64,000 nt of DNA from NCBI RefSeq assembly GCF_000014805.1, contig NC_008570.1, positions 3,291,001 through 3,355,000 of the forward strand, given 5' to 3'. The position numbers and the translations under genes are program-made. Under the pieces are notes generated by a model. That model was not told where the DNA came from. It worked only from the letters and a program-made list of their open reading frames with translations, and searched no databases. The DNA is from Aeromonas hydrophila subsp. hydrophila ATCC 7966. Lineage in GTDB: Bacteria > Pseudomonadota > Gammaproteobacteria > Enterobacterales > Aeromonadaceae. This document shows, piece after piece, positions 45,231-55,340 of this stretch (the stretch's first letter is position 1; each line of letters starts with the position of its first letter).

Positions 45231-46925
45231 TCAGCCGCGGATATGGTCGATAAAGGCGTCGATCTGTTCACGGCCGCAGGCCGGGTTCATGAAGACCGCC
45301 TTCTCCCCGGCGATGTAGGAGTACTTGCCGCGGGCGTCATAGTCGGAGTGAGCGATGGCCTCCACCCAGTTGGTGTAGAGCCCCACCTTGCCGCGCCCGG
45401 TAAACAGGCTGCGGTGGTAGTCGGTGTTGCGCTGCAAGCGCGCCTTGTAGGCCGCATCCGGGCTGCGCGCCAGCTCGAAGGCGAACTCGGCGTCGGGGTC
45501 CTGCACCCACTCGGGGTTGTAGATCTTGAAGCCCACGCTCGGCCCCTGGTTCTCTTGGGCCACCAGCTTGACGTTGCCGAGCTGGCTTAACCGGAAGCGA
45601 AAGTAGTTGGCGTTTTGCAGGCAGTGGGCCAGCACGGTGCGATAACCCTCCACCCCCAGGTAGTTGAGCGCCGCATAGGCACCGAACAGGCCGCTCGCCC
45701 CGCGAGAGCACTCGATGGTGGACTGCAGGTGGGTCTGACCCTGAATGTCCCGCTCAAAGTAGGAGAAGTTCTCTGGGTCGTTCTCCATCGCCTTGAGGTC
45801 ATCCTGCTCCTTGATCATCACCAAGCTGGAGGTGTAGGGCACATAGCCCCACTTCTGGAAGTCGACGGTGAAGGAGTCGGCGTATTTGAGCTCGGCGAAG
45901 CGACTCACGTTGCGCTCGATCCCCGCCAGGGTAGCGCTGTTGATGGCGAGCGGGTTGGCGGCAAAGTCGTAATCCAGGAAGAAGATCATCGACCAGCCGA
46001 TGGCGGCATCCACGTGGATGTGCGGCTTGACTGCCACCTCGAACCGCTCGCAGAGCCGATCCCGCAGCTCGACCACGGGTTTCACCTGGTCCACCCCGAA
46101 GGTATCGGTGGTGCCCATGGTGAGCATGATGGTGGGTACCACGTGTTTCAGAGCGAAACAGGCGGTCAGGGTACGCTCCAGGTGGTCGAGATCGATGTCG
46201 TTGTTCTCGCCGACCTGGATGCGGATGGTCTTGTTCTCGATGTCGACCCCGAGCAGGGAGAGGTTGGTGATGTTGGAGTAGTGGCCGCCCTGGGAGTTGA
46301 TGATGCGGTAGTCCTGATAGTGACCGAGCCCCTTGTGCTTGGCCTCCGGCAGGCTCTTGCGGATGCCGAGCAGGTAGCCATAGAGGTTACAAAACGTCCC
46401 CCCCTGGGTGAAGATGCCGGTGGCGCGAGCCGGGTCGTAACCCGCCAGCAGCGCTATCTGGCGCACCACCTTCTTCTCCAGCTCCTCGGCCACCCCGGCA
46501 TACTCGGAGTAGACCAGGTTGGGGTTGGCGAGGATCCCCATCTGGGCGCCGTAGATGGCGGGATCCGCCGACATGGTGATGACGTTCTCGACGCTGGAGG
46601 GGTTCTCCCAGTCTTTGGACAGGGCGCCGGCAAACAGCAGCTCGGCCATGGGCTCGCCCGGGGTGCGCATGGTGGCCGGCACCGGCATGGTCTCGCACAA
46701 GTCGGCGAGGCGGGCGCGACCATCGGGCCAGGCATTGAGCCGCGCCGCCGGGGCCAGGCCACGGGCGCGGAACTCGTTGAGGGTGGCAAAACCGGGTTCA
46801 CGAAAGACCGGCCAGAGATCGGGGTTGCGCGAGAAGAAGTTGGCTTTGACTGTGGCAAAACGACGTTCGAATTCGGGGTGGATGGCGTTGACGCCTTCAT
46901 CTTTCAAATAGACCAAGTCACTCAT
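45231..46925 (-). CDS. panP: PLP-dependent aspartate 1-decarboxylase (PanP)
   Basis: This 564-residue group II PLP decarboxylase has the PLP lysine in VDFQKWGYVPY and the cofactor-stacking/acid region in HVDAAIGWSM. It matches the PanP proteins of Vibrio and Aeromonas, which convert aspartate to beta-alanine for pantothenate and coenzyme A synthesis where the PanD enzyme is absent. Glutamate decarboxylase is the main alternative, but the N-terminal LVYLKDEGVNAIHPEFERRFATV and overall length fit PanP better. It is monocistronic with a strong terminator. Confidence 0.88.
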   Translation of the reverse strand: MSDLVYLKDEGVNAIHPEFERRFATVKANFFSRNPDLWPVFREPGFATLNEFRARGLAPAARLNAWPDGRARLADLCETMPVPATMRTPGEPMAELLFAGALSKDWENPSSVENVITMSADPAIYGAQMGILANPNLVYSEYAGVAEELEKKVVRQIALLAGYDPARATGIFTQGGTFCNLYGYLLGIRKSLPEAKHKGLGHYQDYRIINSQGGHYSNITNLSLLGVDIENKTIRIQVGENNDIDLDHLERTLTACFALKHVVPTIMLTMGTTDTFGVDQVKPVVELRDRLCERFEVAVKPHIHVDAAIGWSMIFFLDYDFAANPLAINSATLAGIERNVSRFAELKYADSFTVDFQKWGYVPYTSSLVMIKEQDDLKAMENDPENFSYFERDIQGQTHLQSTIECSRGASGLFGAYAALNYLGVEGYRTVLAHCLQNANYFRFRLSQLGNVKLVAQENQGPSVGFKIYNPEWVQDPDAEFAFELARSPDAAYKARLQRNTDYHRSLFTGRGKVGLYTNWVEAIAHSDYDARGKYSYIAGEKAVFMNPACGREQIDAFIDHIRG

Positions 46926-47051
46926 TTTTATACCATTAGTACAGCAAATGTGCAGTCCTTATACCCCCGGGTCGCCGTTTGAAACAGCGACAATATCTAA
47001 TGGCCTCCCCTACTTTTTGTCATGCATGAGGGCGGACGGCGGCTGGCAAAA

Positions 47052-47075
47052 AGGCGCCTTTCGGGCGCCTCTTTT
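47052..47075. terminator. lplA terminator, possibly bidirectional
   Basis: AGGCGCC (47052-47058) and GGCGCCT (47064-47070) form the stem, with AAAAA before and CTTTTG after. Its position fits the 3' end of lplA. Confidence 0.8.
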
Positions 47076-47113
47076 GATTTTGTGATCCACCCGCCCCATC
47101 GGCGAGAAAAACG

Positions 47114-48130
47114 TCAGCGCAGCGCCGCCAGCAACCAGCGAGAGAGCTCCTCCAGCTCAGCCTCGCGGGCCGCAAACTCGCTGCGCCACTGGCGCAGCAG
47201 GTCGTAGAGGGCATCGGCGCGGTAGGCCGTGCCGGGCAGCCGCGCGGCCAGCGCATCGAGCGGCGCCGGATCCAGGCTGTCGCTGAAGATCTGCGCCCGC
47301 CCGATCACCCCCTTCTCCACGTCGAAGTGCAGCTCCACCCCGCCCCAGCCGAAGCGCTCGTCCAGCTGATGGCTGAAGGCAGGCGCATGGCCGAAGTTCC
47401 ACTCCCAGCTGCGCTGGCGGGCGAAGGTCTCGGCAAAGCCGGGCAAGTCGGGCATCTGCTCAGGGGAGATATGCTCGGGCTGCACCCGCTCGCCGTAGTG
47501 GCTGAAGAAGGCCTCCTGCAGCGCCTCGCTCACCTGTGGGTGATCGATGCCCGGCAGCAGCTCGCAGAGATTGGCCACCCGGCTGCGCACCGAGCTGATG
47601 CCCTTGGCCGCCAGCTTCTTGGGGTCGGGATTGAGGTAGTTGGCGAGCCGGCCGAGGTCGGCGTCCAGCAGCAGGGTGCCGTGGTGAAAGCCGCGATCAT
47701 GGGTCTCCCGATAGGCCGAGCCCGACACCTTGCGCTCCCCGTCCGGGGTCGCCACCAGCAGATCGTTGCGTCCGGAGGCGAAGGCCTCGACCCCGAGCCG
47801 CGTGAGCGCGTCCAGCACGATGGCGGTGGAGACGCTCTTGTCATACTCCGGCTTGCCCGCCATGAAGGTGAAGCAGCTGTTGCCAAGGTCGTGAAACACG
47901 GCGCCGCCGCCGCTGCTGCGCCTGGCCAGCGTCACCCCGTCCTCCTCCATGCGGCGGGTATTGCACTCCTTCCAGGGATTCTGGGCCCGGCCGATCACCA
48001 CGGTATTGGCGTTGCGCCACAGGAACAGCACCCGCTGGTTCGGATCCATCTGACGGAAGATGCACTCCTCCACCGCCAGGTTGAACAGGGGGTCGTGAGA
48101 GTCGGACAGCAACAGACGCAATCGGGACAT
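47114..48130 (-). CDS. lplA: lipoate-protein ligase A
   Basis: This 338-residue enzyme activates lipoate with ATP and attaches it to E2 subunits and GcvH. Family motifs are [20 protein letters not shown] (with the lipoyl-AMP binding Arg and Gly residues), [28 protein letters not shown] with the catalytic Lys, and the C-terminal accessory domain ([11 protein letters not shown]). Length equals that of E. coli LplA. It is monocistronic, with an upstream intergenic region of about 440 bp. Confidence 0.95.
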   Translation of the reverse strand: MSRLRLLLSDSHDPLFNLAVEECIFRQMDPNQRVLFLWRNANTVVIGRAQNPWKECNTRRMEEDGVTLARRSSGGGAVFHDLGNSCFTFMAGKPEYDKSVSTAIVLDALTRLGVEAFASGRNDLLVATPDGERKVSGSAYRETHDRGFHHGTLLLDADLGRLANYLNPDPKKLAAKGISSVRSRVANLCELLPGIDHPQVSEALQEAFFSHYGERVQPEHISPEQMPDLPGFAETFARQRSWEWNFGHAPAFSHQLDERFGWGGVELHFDVEKGVIGRAQIFSDSLDPAPLDALAARLPGTAYRADALYDLLRQWRSEFAAREAELEELSRWLLAALR

Positions 48131-48574
48131 GAGAAGGCCTCATCGGGATGGAAGAGTCGCTATCATAACACCGGGGTCGACAGGATCCGGCCCCCTTCTG
48201 CCTGTTTCGGCTCGTTACTGACTGATAACGCAACAAATGAAAGATCGACACAATCTGACAGCAACATAAATGTATCCGTTGATACGGCGACACAGGCTGA
48301 CGCATTGCGCTGAAAATTAAGTAATCACTCACTGATATTGAGGTAAATGGCTGGCAAATACGATTAAAATGCGACCGTTTTTATTGGTCATATGGCTCCG
48401 TAATTATTCGCATAATTGCCAAAAATACCGAGCATGAAAGCCAAATGTGATGAGTGACACAGAAATCTTTTTTTCTGTTACGCATCCCCCATTCCAGCGC
48501 CCTTTCGCCCCCTTGCGGGCAACAAGGAATTGTTTGACTCTAGGACTGACCCCCGTCTCCCGAGAGGAATGAGT
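48131..48574. other. divergent intergenic region before the GGDEF sensor
   Basis: This 444-bp region between divergent lplA and the sensor has no credible gene. It is AT-rich in its middle (about 48270-48480). A GC-rich hairpin-like stretch lies near 48505-48520. I saw no clear operator. Confidence 0.4.
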
Positions 48575-51004
48575 ATGAGTGTCGTAAATTCCTCCCTTCA
48601 TCGCCTGCTCCGGTATCTGCCCATGCTTGGTTCAGCGATGTTTTGCACCCTTTTCTCCCTGCCATCCAAGGCGGTGGACAAGATAGTGGTGCAACTGCCC
48701 TGGCAACATCAGTTCCAGTTTGCCGGTTATTACGCGGCCCAGGCCAGAGGCTTCTATCGAGATGCCGGGCTGGATGTCACCTTGCGACCCGCCGTCACCG
48801 GCACCAATGTGGTCAACGAGGTGATGTCGGGCAATGCCCAGTACGGGGTCAGCGGCAGCGATCTGCTGCTGGCGCGTGCCAATGGCCAGCAGGTCGTGGT
48901 GCTGGCCTCCATGCTGCAGCATTCCCCGCTGGTGCTGCTCACCCTGGAGCGGCCCGACATTCGTCAACCGGCGGATCTGGCGGGCAAACGGCTGATGCTG
49001 GAGCCCGGCTCCCAGGAGCTGCAGATCTACCTCAATCGTCATGCCCCGCCGGGCAGCTGGAGCAAGCTGCCTTATGAACAGGGGCTGAAGGCGCTGCTCG
49101 CCGGCCAGGTAGACGCCATCAGTGCCTACAGCACCACCGAGCCCTTCTATCTGGCCCGGATGGGGATCCCCTATCGGGTGTTCTCCCCCCGCAGCATCGA
49201 CTTCGATTTCTACGGTGACAACCTGTTCACCTCGGAGCGCGAGCTGAACAACCGGCCGGAGCGGGTCTACGCCTTCCAGCAGGCGAGCCTCAAGGGGTGG
49301 CGCTATGCCATGGAAAACCCGGCCGAGATGATCAACTGGATCATGGAGCAGTACCCGAGCGGTTATGGCCGCGAGCAACTGGAGTTCGAAGCCAGTGCCA
49401 CCCGGGAGCTGATGCAGCCAGATCTGGTCGAGCCCGGCTACATGCAGCCGGAGCGCTGGCAGCAGATCGCCAGAAGCTACCTCGAGGCCGGCCTGCTCTC
49501 GGCCCTGCCAGACCTCGAGCACTTCCTCTACAACCCGGATCGGGAGCGGATCCGCCAGCAGCGCCAACTGCTCGACAAGAGCGTGGCGGTGGCCATGCTG
49601 GTGACCTTCTCCCTGCTGACCCTGCTCGGCATCTTCTGCTACCTCTACCTGCGCCTGCGCCAGGAGGCGCGCTACCGCCAGCGACTCACCCGCGAGCTGG
49701 CCCAGAGCGAGCAGCACTACCGCTTCGTGGCGGAGAACAGCGCCGACGTTATCTGGACCATGGACACCGCCACCCTGCGCTTTCGCTACGTCAGCCCGGC
49801 CATCCTGCCCCTCAGCGGTTACGAGGCGATCGACGTGCTGACCCTCCCCATCAGGCAGCTTATTCCGGAGACATCCAGAAAGCAGCTGCGCGCCGAGCTG
49901 AGCGGTTCCCTCGCCGCCTGGCAACGCGGCGACCACGAGCAGACCCGCTGCGTCATTCGTACCCAGCTGCGTCACAAAGAGGGACATCTGGTGGCCACCG
50001 AAACCATCACTACCCTGCACGGCAACGAGCAGGGGGAGCCGGAGGCGATTCTGGGGGTGACCCGTGACATCACGGAGCGGGCCGCCCGCGAGGAGATGAT
50101 GCGCCGGCTCGCCTTCTACGATCCCCTCACCAACCTGCCCAACCGCCGACTGCTGCAGCAACGGTTGAAGGAGGCCATGGAGAGCGAAGCGCAGCTGGCC
50201 CTGCTGTTCATCGATCTCGATCACTTCAAGCCGATCAACGACACCTTCGGCCACGAGACCGGCGACGTACTGCTCAACATGGTGGCGGAACGGATGCGCC
50301 ACTGCGTGCGGGAGCGGGATCTGGTGGCACGGCTGGGAGGGGACGAATTCGTGATCCTGCTGCCCGACACCGGGGACGAGGCGCTGGCGGTGGCCGACCA
50401 TCTGCACCAGAGCCTGCGCCATCCGTTTCGCATCGACGAGGAGCAGGAGCTGCGCATCTCCAGCAGCATAGGGGTGGCGCTCTATCCGGAGCACGGCACC
50501 GACCCCAAGACCCTGATGCACCACGCCGATCAGGCCATGTACCAGGCCAAGGGCAGAGGGCGGGGCCGAGTCTGTCTGTTCACCGCCGGGCTGGATCCGG
50601 AGCAGGGCTCGCTGGTGTGGCAGAGCAGCCACGAATGCGGCCATCCCCGCATCGATGCCGAGCATCGTCAGCTGTTCGTACTGACCAACCGGCTGCTGGA
50701 ACACATGAAGGATCACCAGGAGCACCCGGCCCTGTTCCTGGAGTGCATGGAGAGCCTGTTCGACGTGGCCCGCCACCACTTCGCCTTTGAAGAGCAGATG
50801 CTGGCCGAACTCGGCTATCCGGAGCTGGCCGGCCACCAGCAAGACCACCAGCTGTTGCTGCAAAAAGCCAGCCAGCTGATGACCGCCGCCAGGGCGGGCA
50901 CCCTGGGCAACGACGAGTTGCTCAACTTCATCATTCAGGAGCTGGTCGTCGGCCACATGAGCCAGGCCGACCGGCGCTACTTCCCGCTGATGAAAGGACG
51001 CTGA
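48575..51004 (+). CDS. NMT1-PAS-GGDEF-hemerythrin sensor diguanylate cyclase
   Basis: This 809-residue protein has four parts. After a signal peptide, residues about 35-330 form a periplasmic NMT1/THI5-like binding domain (QLPWQHQFQFAGYYAAQARG). A transmembrane helix lies at about 345-370. A PAS domain follows (FVAENSADVIWTMDTATLRFR). A GGDEF diguanylate cyclase domain carries an intact RLGGDEFVIL active site, with the inhibitory RERD I-site exactly five residues earlier. The C-terminus is a hemerythrin-like domain (CGHPRIDAEHRQLF, HHFAFEEQM, HQQDHQ). It should make c-di-GMP in response to a periplasmic ligand and possibly to O2, iron or NO through the di-iron site. ATG at 48575 is 7 nt after GAGAGG. 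Confidence 0.88.
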   Translation: MSVVNSSLHRLLRYLPMLGSAMFCTLFSLPSKAVDKIVVQLPWQHQFQFAGYYAAQARGFYRDAGLDVTLRPAVTGTNVVNEVMSGNAQYGVSGSDLLLARANGQQVVVLASMLQHSPLVLLTLERPDIRQPADLAGKRLMLEPGSQELQIYLNRHAPPGSWSKLPYEQGLKALLAGQVDAISAYSTTEPFYLARMGIPYRVFSPRSIDFDFYGDNLFTSERELNNRPERVYAFQQASLKGWRYAMENPAEMINWIMEQYPSGYGREQLEFEASATRELMQPDLVEPGYMQPERWQQIARSYLEAGLLSALPDLEHFLYNPDRERIRQQRQLLDKSVAVAMLVTFSLLTLLGIFCYLYLRLRQEARYRQRLTRELAQSEQHYRFVAENSADVIWTMDTATLRFRYVSPAILPLSGYEAIDVLTLPIRQLIPETSRKQLRAELSGSLAAWQRGDHEQTRCVIRTQLRHKEGHLVATETITTLHGNEQGEPEAILGVTRDITERAAREEMMRRLAFYDPLTNLPNRRLLQQRLKEAMESEAQLALLFIDLDHFKPINDTFGHETGDVLLNMVAERMRHCVRERDLVARLGGDEFVILLPDTGDEALAVADHLHQSLRHPFRIDEEQELRISSSIGVALYPEHGTDPKTLMHHADQAMYQAKGRGRGRVCLFTAGLDPEQGSLVWQSSHECGHPRIDAEHRQLFVLTNRLLEHMKDHQEHPALFLECMESLFDVARHHFAFEEQMLAELGYPELAGHQQDHQLLLQKASQLMTAARAGTLGNDELLNFIIQELVVGHMSQADRRYFPLMKGR

Positions 51005-51037
51005 CCCAGCGCCCCAGCCACCTGAACGTGTGAAGCG

Positions 51038-51063
51038 AGAAGGGCCACCGAAGTGGCCCTTCT
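51038..51063. terminator. terminator between converging sensor and RND genes
   Basis: AGAAGGGCCAC (51038-51048) and GTGGCCCTTCT (51053-51063) form a perfect 11-bp stem used from both sides. Confidence 0.75.
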
Positions 51064-51064
51064 G

Positions 51065-54000
51065 TCATTGTGCGCCCGACTGGTCTGCCGCAATCGCGCC
51101 CCCAGGGCGCGACATCAGGCTGTAGTAGAGCAGCGGGATCACCACCAGGGTGAGCAGGGTGGAGACCAGGATCCCGAAAATCAGGCTGATGGCCAGCCCG
51201 TTGAAGATGGGATCATCGAGGATGAACAGGGCCCCGATCATCGCCGCCAGCGCCGTCAGCAGGATGGGTTTGGCCCGTACCTGCGCCGCTTCGATCACCG
51301 CCTGCTCGAACGCCATCCCGGCGCTGCGCTGCTGTTCGATAAAGTCCACCAGCAGGATGCTGTTGCGCACTATGATCCCGGCCAGCGCGATCATCCCGAT
51401 CATCGAGGTGGCGGTAAACTGGGCCCCCAGCAGGGCGTGGCCCGGCATCACCCCGATAAGGGTGAGCGGAATGGGCGCCATGATGATGAGCGGCACCAGA
51501 TAGGAGCGAAACTGGGCCACCACCAGCAGATAGATGAGGATCATCCCCACCCCGTAGGCTAGCCCCATGTCGCGGAAGGTCTCGTAGGTAATCTTCCACT
51601 CCCCGTCCCACAACAGCGCCACCTCTCCCAGCTTGTCGGGCTGCTGTACGTAATACTGGGGCAGCTCGATGTCGGCACCGGCGGCAAACATGCCGTAGAG
51701 CGGGCTGTCGGTATGGCCACCCATATCGGCCACCACCATCACCATGGGTTGCATGTTCTTGTGCATGATATAGCTGGGGGCCACCTCATCACGGCGACTC
51801 ACCAGCTCGGAGACCCGCACCAGCTGGCCGCTCTGGCTGCGCACCTTGAGGGCCAGTACGCCCGCCAGATCCCGTTTGTCACCGGGAGCCAGTTCGATGC
51901 GGATCGGCACCGGATACTTGGCGCCATGCCCCTGCAGCCAGCTGGCATCCTGATAACCCACCCCGCCATTGAGGGTGTTCACCAGATCGTCGAGATCGAC
52001 CCCGAGCAGGGCCGCCTTGCTGCGATCCACCACCAGCCGCCACTTGGGCTGCGGGTCGGTCAGATAGATGTCGACATCCACCAGATCCGCCGTGGCCACA
52101 AAGCGGGCCTGTACGGCGCGCGCGGCCGCTTCGCGGGTGGCCTGAGTCGGGCCATAGATTTCAGCGACGATGGGTGACCAGACCGGTGGGCCGGGCGGCA
52201 CCTCAACAACTTTCAGGTTGCCACCCACCGCACTGGCAATGGCCTGCAGCGGTGCCCGCACCGACTGGGCAATCTGGTGACTACTGCGATCCCGTTCATG
52301 CTTGTCCACCAGATTGACCTGAATATCCCCCACGTTGGCACCGCTGCGAATGAAGTAGTGGCGCACCAGCCCGTTGAAGTTGATGGGGGCGGCGATGCCG
52401 GCGTAGATCTGGTAATCCTTCACCTCGGGCACCTTGGCAAGCTCCCGCCCGACCGCCAGCAGGGTGCGCTCGGTCTGTTCCAGCGTCGCCCCCTCCGGCA
52501 TGTCGAGCACCAGCTGGAATTCCGACTTGTTGTCGAAGGGGAGCATTTTGAGCACTACCCACTGCACCATAGGCATGGCGGCGGCACCCGCTACCAGCAG
52601 CAGGATGGCCAGCCAGAGCTTGCTCCTGGCCCTCCTAGCGCCAGCGCCAATCAGAAAAGGGGTCATCAGCCGCTGGAAGAGGCCGGCCTTGGCCTCACCG
52701 TGGGTACCGTGCACCTCATCCTTGAGCAAATGGCTCGCCAGCCAGGGTGAGAAGATAAAGGCCACCAGCAGGGAGATCAGCATCCCCATGCTGGCATTGA
52801 TGGGGATGGGGCTCATGTAGGGGCCCATCAGACCGCTGACAAAGGCCATCGGCAGCAGGGCCGCGATCACGGTCAGGGTCGCCAGTATGGTCGGCCCCCC
52901 CACCTCGTCCACCGCCCCCGGAATGAGATCCTTTAGCACCCCCTTGCCCAAACCGCGATGGCGGTGGATGTTCTCCACCACCACGATGGCGTCATCCACC
53001 AGAATGCCGATGGAGAAGATCAGCGCAAACAGCGACACCCGGTTGAGGGTAAAGCCCCAGGCCCAGCTGGCAAACAGGGTCAGCGCCAGGGTGATGACGA
53101 TGGCCACACCCACCACCAGCGCCTCGCGCCAGCCCATGCTCACCAGCACCAGCAGCACCACCGCCGTGGTGGCAAAAATCAGCTTGCCGATGAGGGTATT
53201 GGATTTGGTCTCGGCGGTGACGCCGTAGTCACGGGTCACCGTCACCTCGACGCCGGCCGGGATGAGTCGATTCTTGAGGCTCTCGACCCGCGCTTCCACC
53301 CGCTTGGCCACCTCGACCGCGTTCTGGCCCGGCTGCTTGCCGATGGCCAGCGTCACCGCCGGATAGCTGCGATCCCCTTGCCCCATCCAGCTGCGCTGCA
53401 CCGGGGTCTCCTCCCCGAGCGACACGCTAGCCACATCACCGAGGTAAACCGGCTTGCCGCCCTGCAACCCCACCACCAGCTCGCGGGCCTCCTGCTCACT
53501 TTGCAGGAACTGCCCCACCTGCACCTTAATCTCACTGTTGTCCTGCTCGATGGCCTGTGTCGTTCCTACCTGATTGGCGGCGGCAAGCCGCTGGTTCAGC
53601 TCGCTCCAGCTGATGCCATGGGCGCTGAGAGCAGCCGGATCCGGCATCACCCGTAGCACGGCACGCTGGCTTCCCAAGCTGTAGATATCGCGGGTGCCGG
53701 GCAGTCGTTTGAGCTCGGTCTCCAGCTCATGGGCAACCCGGGTCAGCTCGGCAGAGCCCAGTTGCTTGCTCCCCTCTTTGCTCCAATCTTTGCTCCATAA
53801 GGTCAGACTGACGATGGGGACATCGTCGATCCCCCGGGGTTTTACCAGTGGCTGACCGACCCCCAGTCCCTGCGGCAACCAGTCGCGATTGGAGTCGAGC
53901 TGGTTGTTGAGATCGACGATGGCCTGTTCGCGGCTCACCCCTACCTTGAACACCACCACCAGCAGAGCGCCATCGGGGCGAGAGAACGAGTAGAGGGTAT

Positions 54001-54274
54001 CGACCCCCTTGATCTGGGAGACCACCTGCTCGGCAGGGGTGGTGACGAGAGACTCCACCTCTGCCGGGGTGGCGCCCGGAAAGGGGATATAGACATCGGC
54101 GAAGGTGACATCGATCTGCGGCTCCTCCTCCTTGGGGGTCACCAGCACTGCAAACAGGCCGAGCAACAGCCCCACCAGCGCCAGCAGCGGAGTGATGGCC
54201 GAGCCCTGAAACAGTGCCGCCAGCCGACCGGCAGGCCCCAGCCTCTCCTTGTTGCCGTTCAGCTCGTTACTCAT
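51065..54274 (-). CDS. RND efflux pump of the sulfur-linked array
   Basis: This 1069-residue RND permease has its first helix ITPLLALVGLLLGLFAVLVT followed by PKEEEPQIDVTFADVYIPFPGATPAEVESLV. The proton-relay Asp pair is in helix 4 (GILVDDAIVVVENIHRHR). It belongs to the hydrophobe/acriflavin branch rather than the CusA branch. The start at 54274 (MSNELNG) overlaps the 3' end of the adaptor gene by 8 nt. The pair lies at the end of a minus-strand array with BigR-like and YedE genes, so the pump may export a sulfur compound or oxidant; that is inference. Confidence 0.88.
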   Translation of the reverse strand: MSNELNGNKERLGPAGRLAALFQGSAITPLLALVGLLLGLFAVLVTPKEEEPQIDVTFADVYIPFPGATPAEVESLVTTPAEQVVSQIKGVDTLYSFSRPDGALLVVVFKVGVSREQAIVDLNNQLDSNRDWLPQGLGVGQPLVKPRGIDDVPIVSLTLWSKDWSKEGSKQLGSAELTRVAHELETELKRLPGTRDIYSLGSQRAVLRVMPDPAALSAHGISWSELNQRLAAANQVGTTQAIEQDNSEIKVQVGQFLQSEQEARELVVGLQGGKPVYLGDVASVSLGEETPVQRSWMGQGDRSYPAVTLAIGKQPGQNAVEVAKRVEARVESLKNRLIPAGVEVTVTRDYGVTAETKSNTLIGKLIFATTAVVLLVLVSMGWREALVVGVAIVITLALTLFASWAWGFTLNRVSLFALIFSIGILVDDAIVVVENIHRHRGLGKGVLKDLIPGAVDEVGGPTILATLTVIAALLPMAFVSGLMGPYMSPIPINASMGMLISLLVAFIFSPWLASHLLKDEVHGTHGEAKAGLFQRLMTPFLIGAGARRARSKLWLAILLLVAGAAAMPMVQWVVLKMLPFDNKSEFQLVLDMPEGATLEQTERTLLAVGRELAKVPEVKDYQIYAGIAAPINFNGLVRHYFIRSGANVGDIQVNLVDKHERDRSSHQIAQSVRAPLQAIASAVGGNLKVVEVPPGPPVWSPIVAEIYGPTQATREAAARAVQARFVATADLVDVDIYLTDPQPKWRLVVDRSKAALLGVDLDDLVNTLNGGVGYQDASWLQGHGAKYPVPIRIELAPGDKRDLAGVLALKVRSQSGQLVRVSELVSRRDEVAPSYIMHKNMQPMVMVVADMGGHTDSPLYGMFAAGADIELPQYYVQQPDKLGEVALLWDGEWKITYETFRDMGLAYGVGMILIYLLVVAQFRSYLVPLIIMAPIPLTLIGVMPGHALLGAQFTATSMIGMIALAGIIVRNSILLVDFIEQQRSAGMAFEQAVIEAAQVRAKPILLTALAAMIGALFILDDPIFNGLAISLIFGILVSTLLTLVVIPLLYYSLMSRPGGAIAADQSGAQ

Positions 54275-55304
54275 GGGCCACCGCCTGCTGGCGTGCCCAG
54301 CCATCCGCCGCGACCTGATCGCCGCTCTGGACGCCCGCCAGGATGTCACACTGCGCCCCCTGACAGTGACCCACCCGCACCGGCGTCAGCGCCCAGCCAT
54401 CCCCCTGTTTGAGGTAGAGACCGCTGAACTCCCCCTGCCTGAGCAGGGCCTGCTCCGGTACTTGCAGCAGCTGACGTTCGCCCTGTTTGAGCTGCACCTT
54501 GAGCCACATGCCGGGCAGCACCCCCGCGGTTTGCGGCGGCAAGTCGAGGCGCAACCTGAAGGCGTGGCTCTGGCTGTCGGCATAGTTGAAGCGGGTCAGT
54601 TTGAGGGGGGTAACGGTGTTGCCATCGGGCAGCAGTACCTGCACATCCGCTGGCTGACTGGCAAGGGCAAGCGCAGATTGGGGCAGATCTACCTCCACCC
54701 GCAGCGCATCAAGAGAGAAGCCGGAGAGCAGCGGCGTACCGGGAGCTACCGTCTCCCCCAGCTCCACCAGCCGCTTGGTCACCACTCCGGCGTAAGGAGC
54801 CAGAATGCGGGTATAGCCGTAGGCCTCGCGAGCCTGAGTGAGGGCCGCATCGGCGGCGTTCACCTCGGCGCGGGCGGCCCGGTCAGTCGCCTGGGCACTG
54901 TCGAGCTGGGCGCGGGTGATCACCCCTTTGGCGATCAGTGCCTGAAAGCGGGCGAGTTGGCGCTCGGCTTCCACCTGCTGGGCCTGTGCCCGGGCCAATC
55001 GCGCCTGGGCACCCGTGACGGCGGCAAACTGCTCCTTGCCGCTGATCTCCAGCAGGGGTTGCCCGGCCACCACCTGATCGTTCACATCCACCAGCATGCG
55101 GGAGACCCGGCCGCTGGTCTGGGCCGCCACCGTCCCCTGATGGATGGCAGTGACTGTGCCATCCAGGGTGAGCCAGTCGGTCACCTGACGAGGGGCAAGG
55201 GTCAGGGTTGCATCACCATTCACCTCGGCAGACGATGTTATCGGAGAGACAAGAGCGGAGACCACGACCAGCATGGTGGCCCCCAGCACGCGGATCTGTT
55301 CCAT
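54267..55304 (-). CDS. RND adaptor protein of the sulfur-linked array
   Basis: This 345-residue membrane-fusion protein has a signal peptide (ending SSAEV). The first lipoyl half-motif is VAAQTSGRVSRMLVDVNDQV, then a coiled-coil hairpin (TGAQARLARAQAQQVEAERQ) and the second half (ILAPYAGVVTKRLVELGETV). It works with the overlapping pump gene downstream. It follows the second YedE gene by 36 nt. No outer-membrane channel gene is present in the array. Confidence 0.87.
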   Translation of the reverse strand: MEQIRVLGATMLVVVSALVSPITSSAEVNGDATLTLAPRQVTDWLTLDGTVTAIHQGTVAAQTSGRVSRMLVDVNDQVVAGQPLLEISGKEQFAAVTGAQARLARAQAQQVEAERQLARFQALIAKGVITRAQLDSAQATDRAARAEVNAADAALTQAREAYGYTRILAPYAGVVTKRLVELGETVAPGTPLLSGFSLDALRVEVDLPQSALALASQPADVQVLLPDGNTVTPLKLTRFNYADSQSHAFRLRLDLPPQTAGVLPGMWLKVQLKQGERQLLQVPEQALLRQGEFSGLYLKQGDGWALTPVRVGHCQGAQCDILAGVQSGDQVAADGWARQQAVAHE

Positions 55305-55340
55305 GATATTCCTCCTTCCCCGACACCAGGGGCAATCCGT

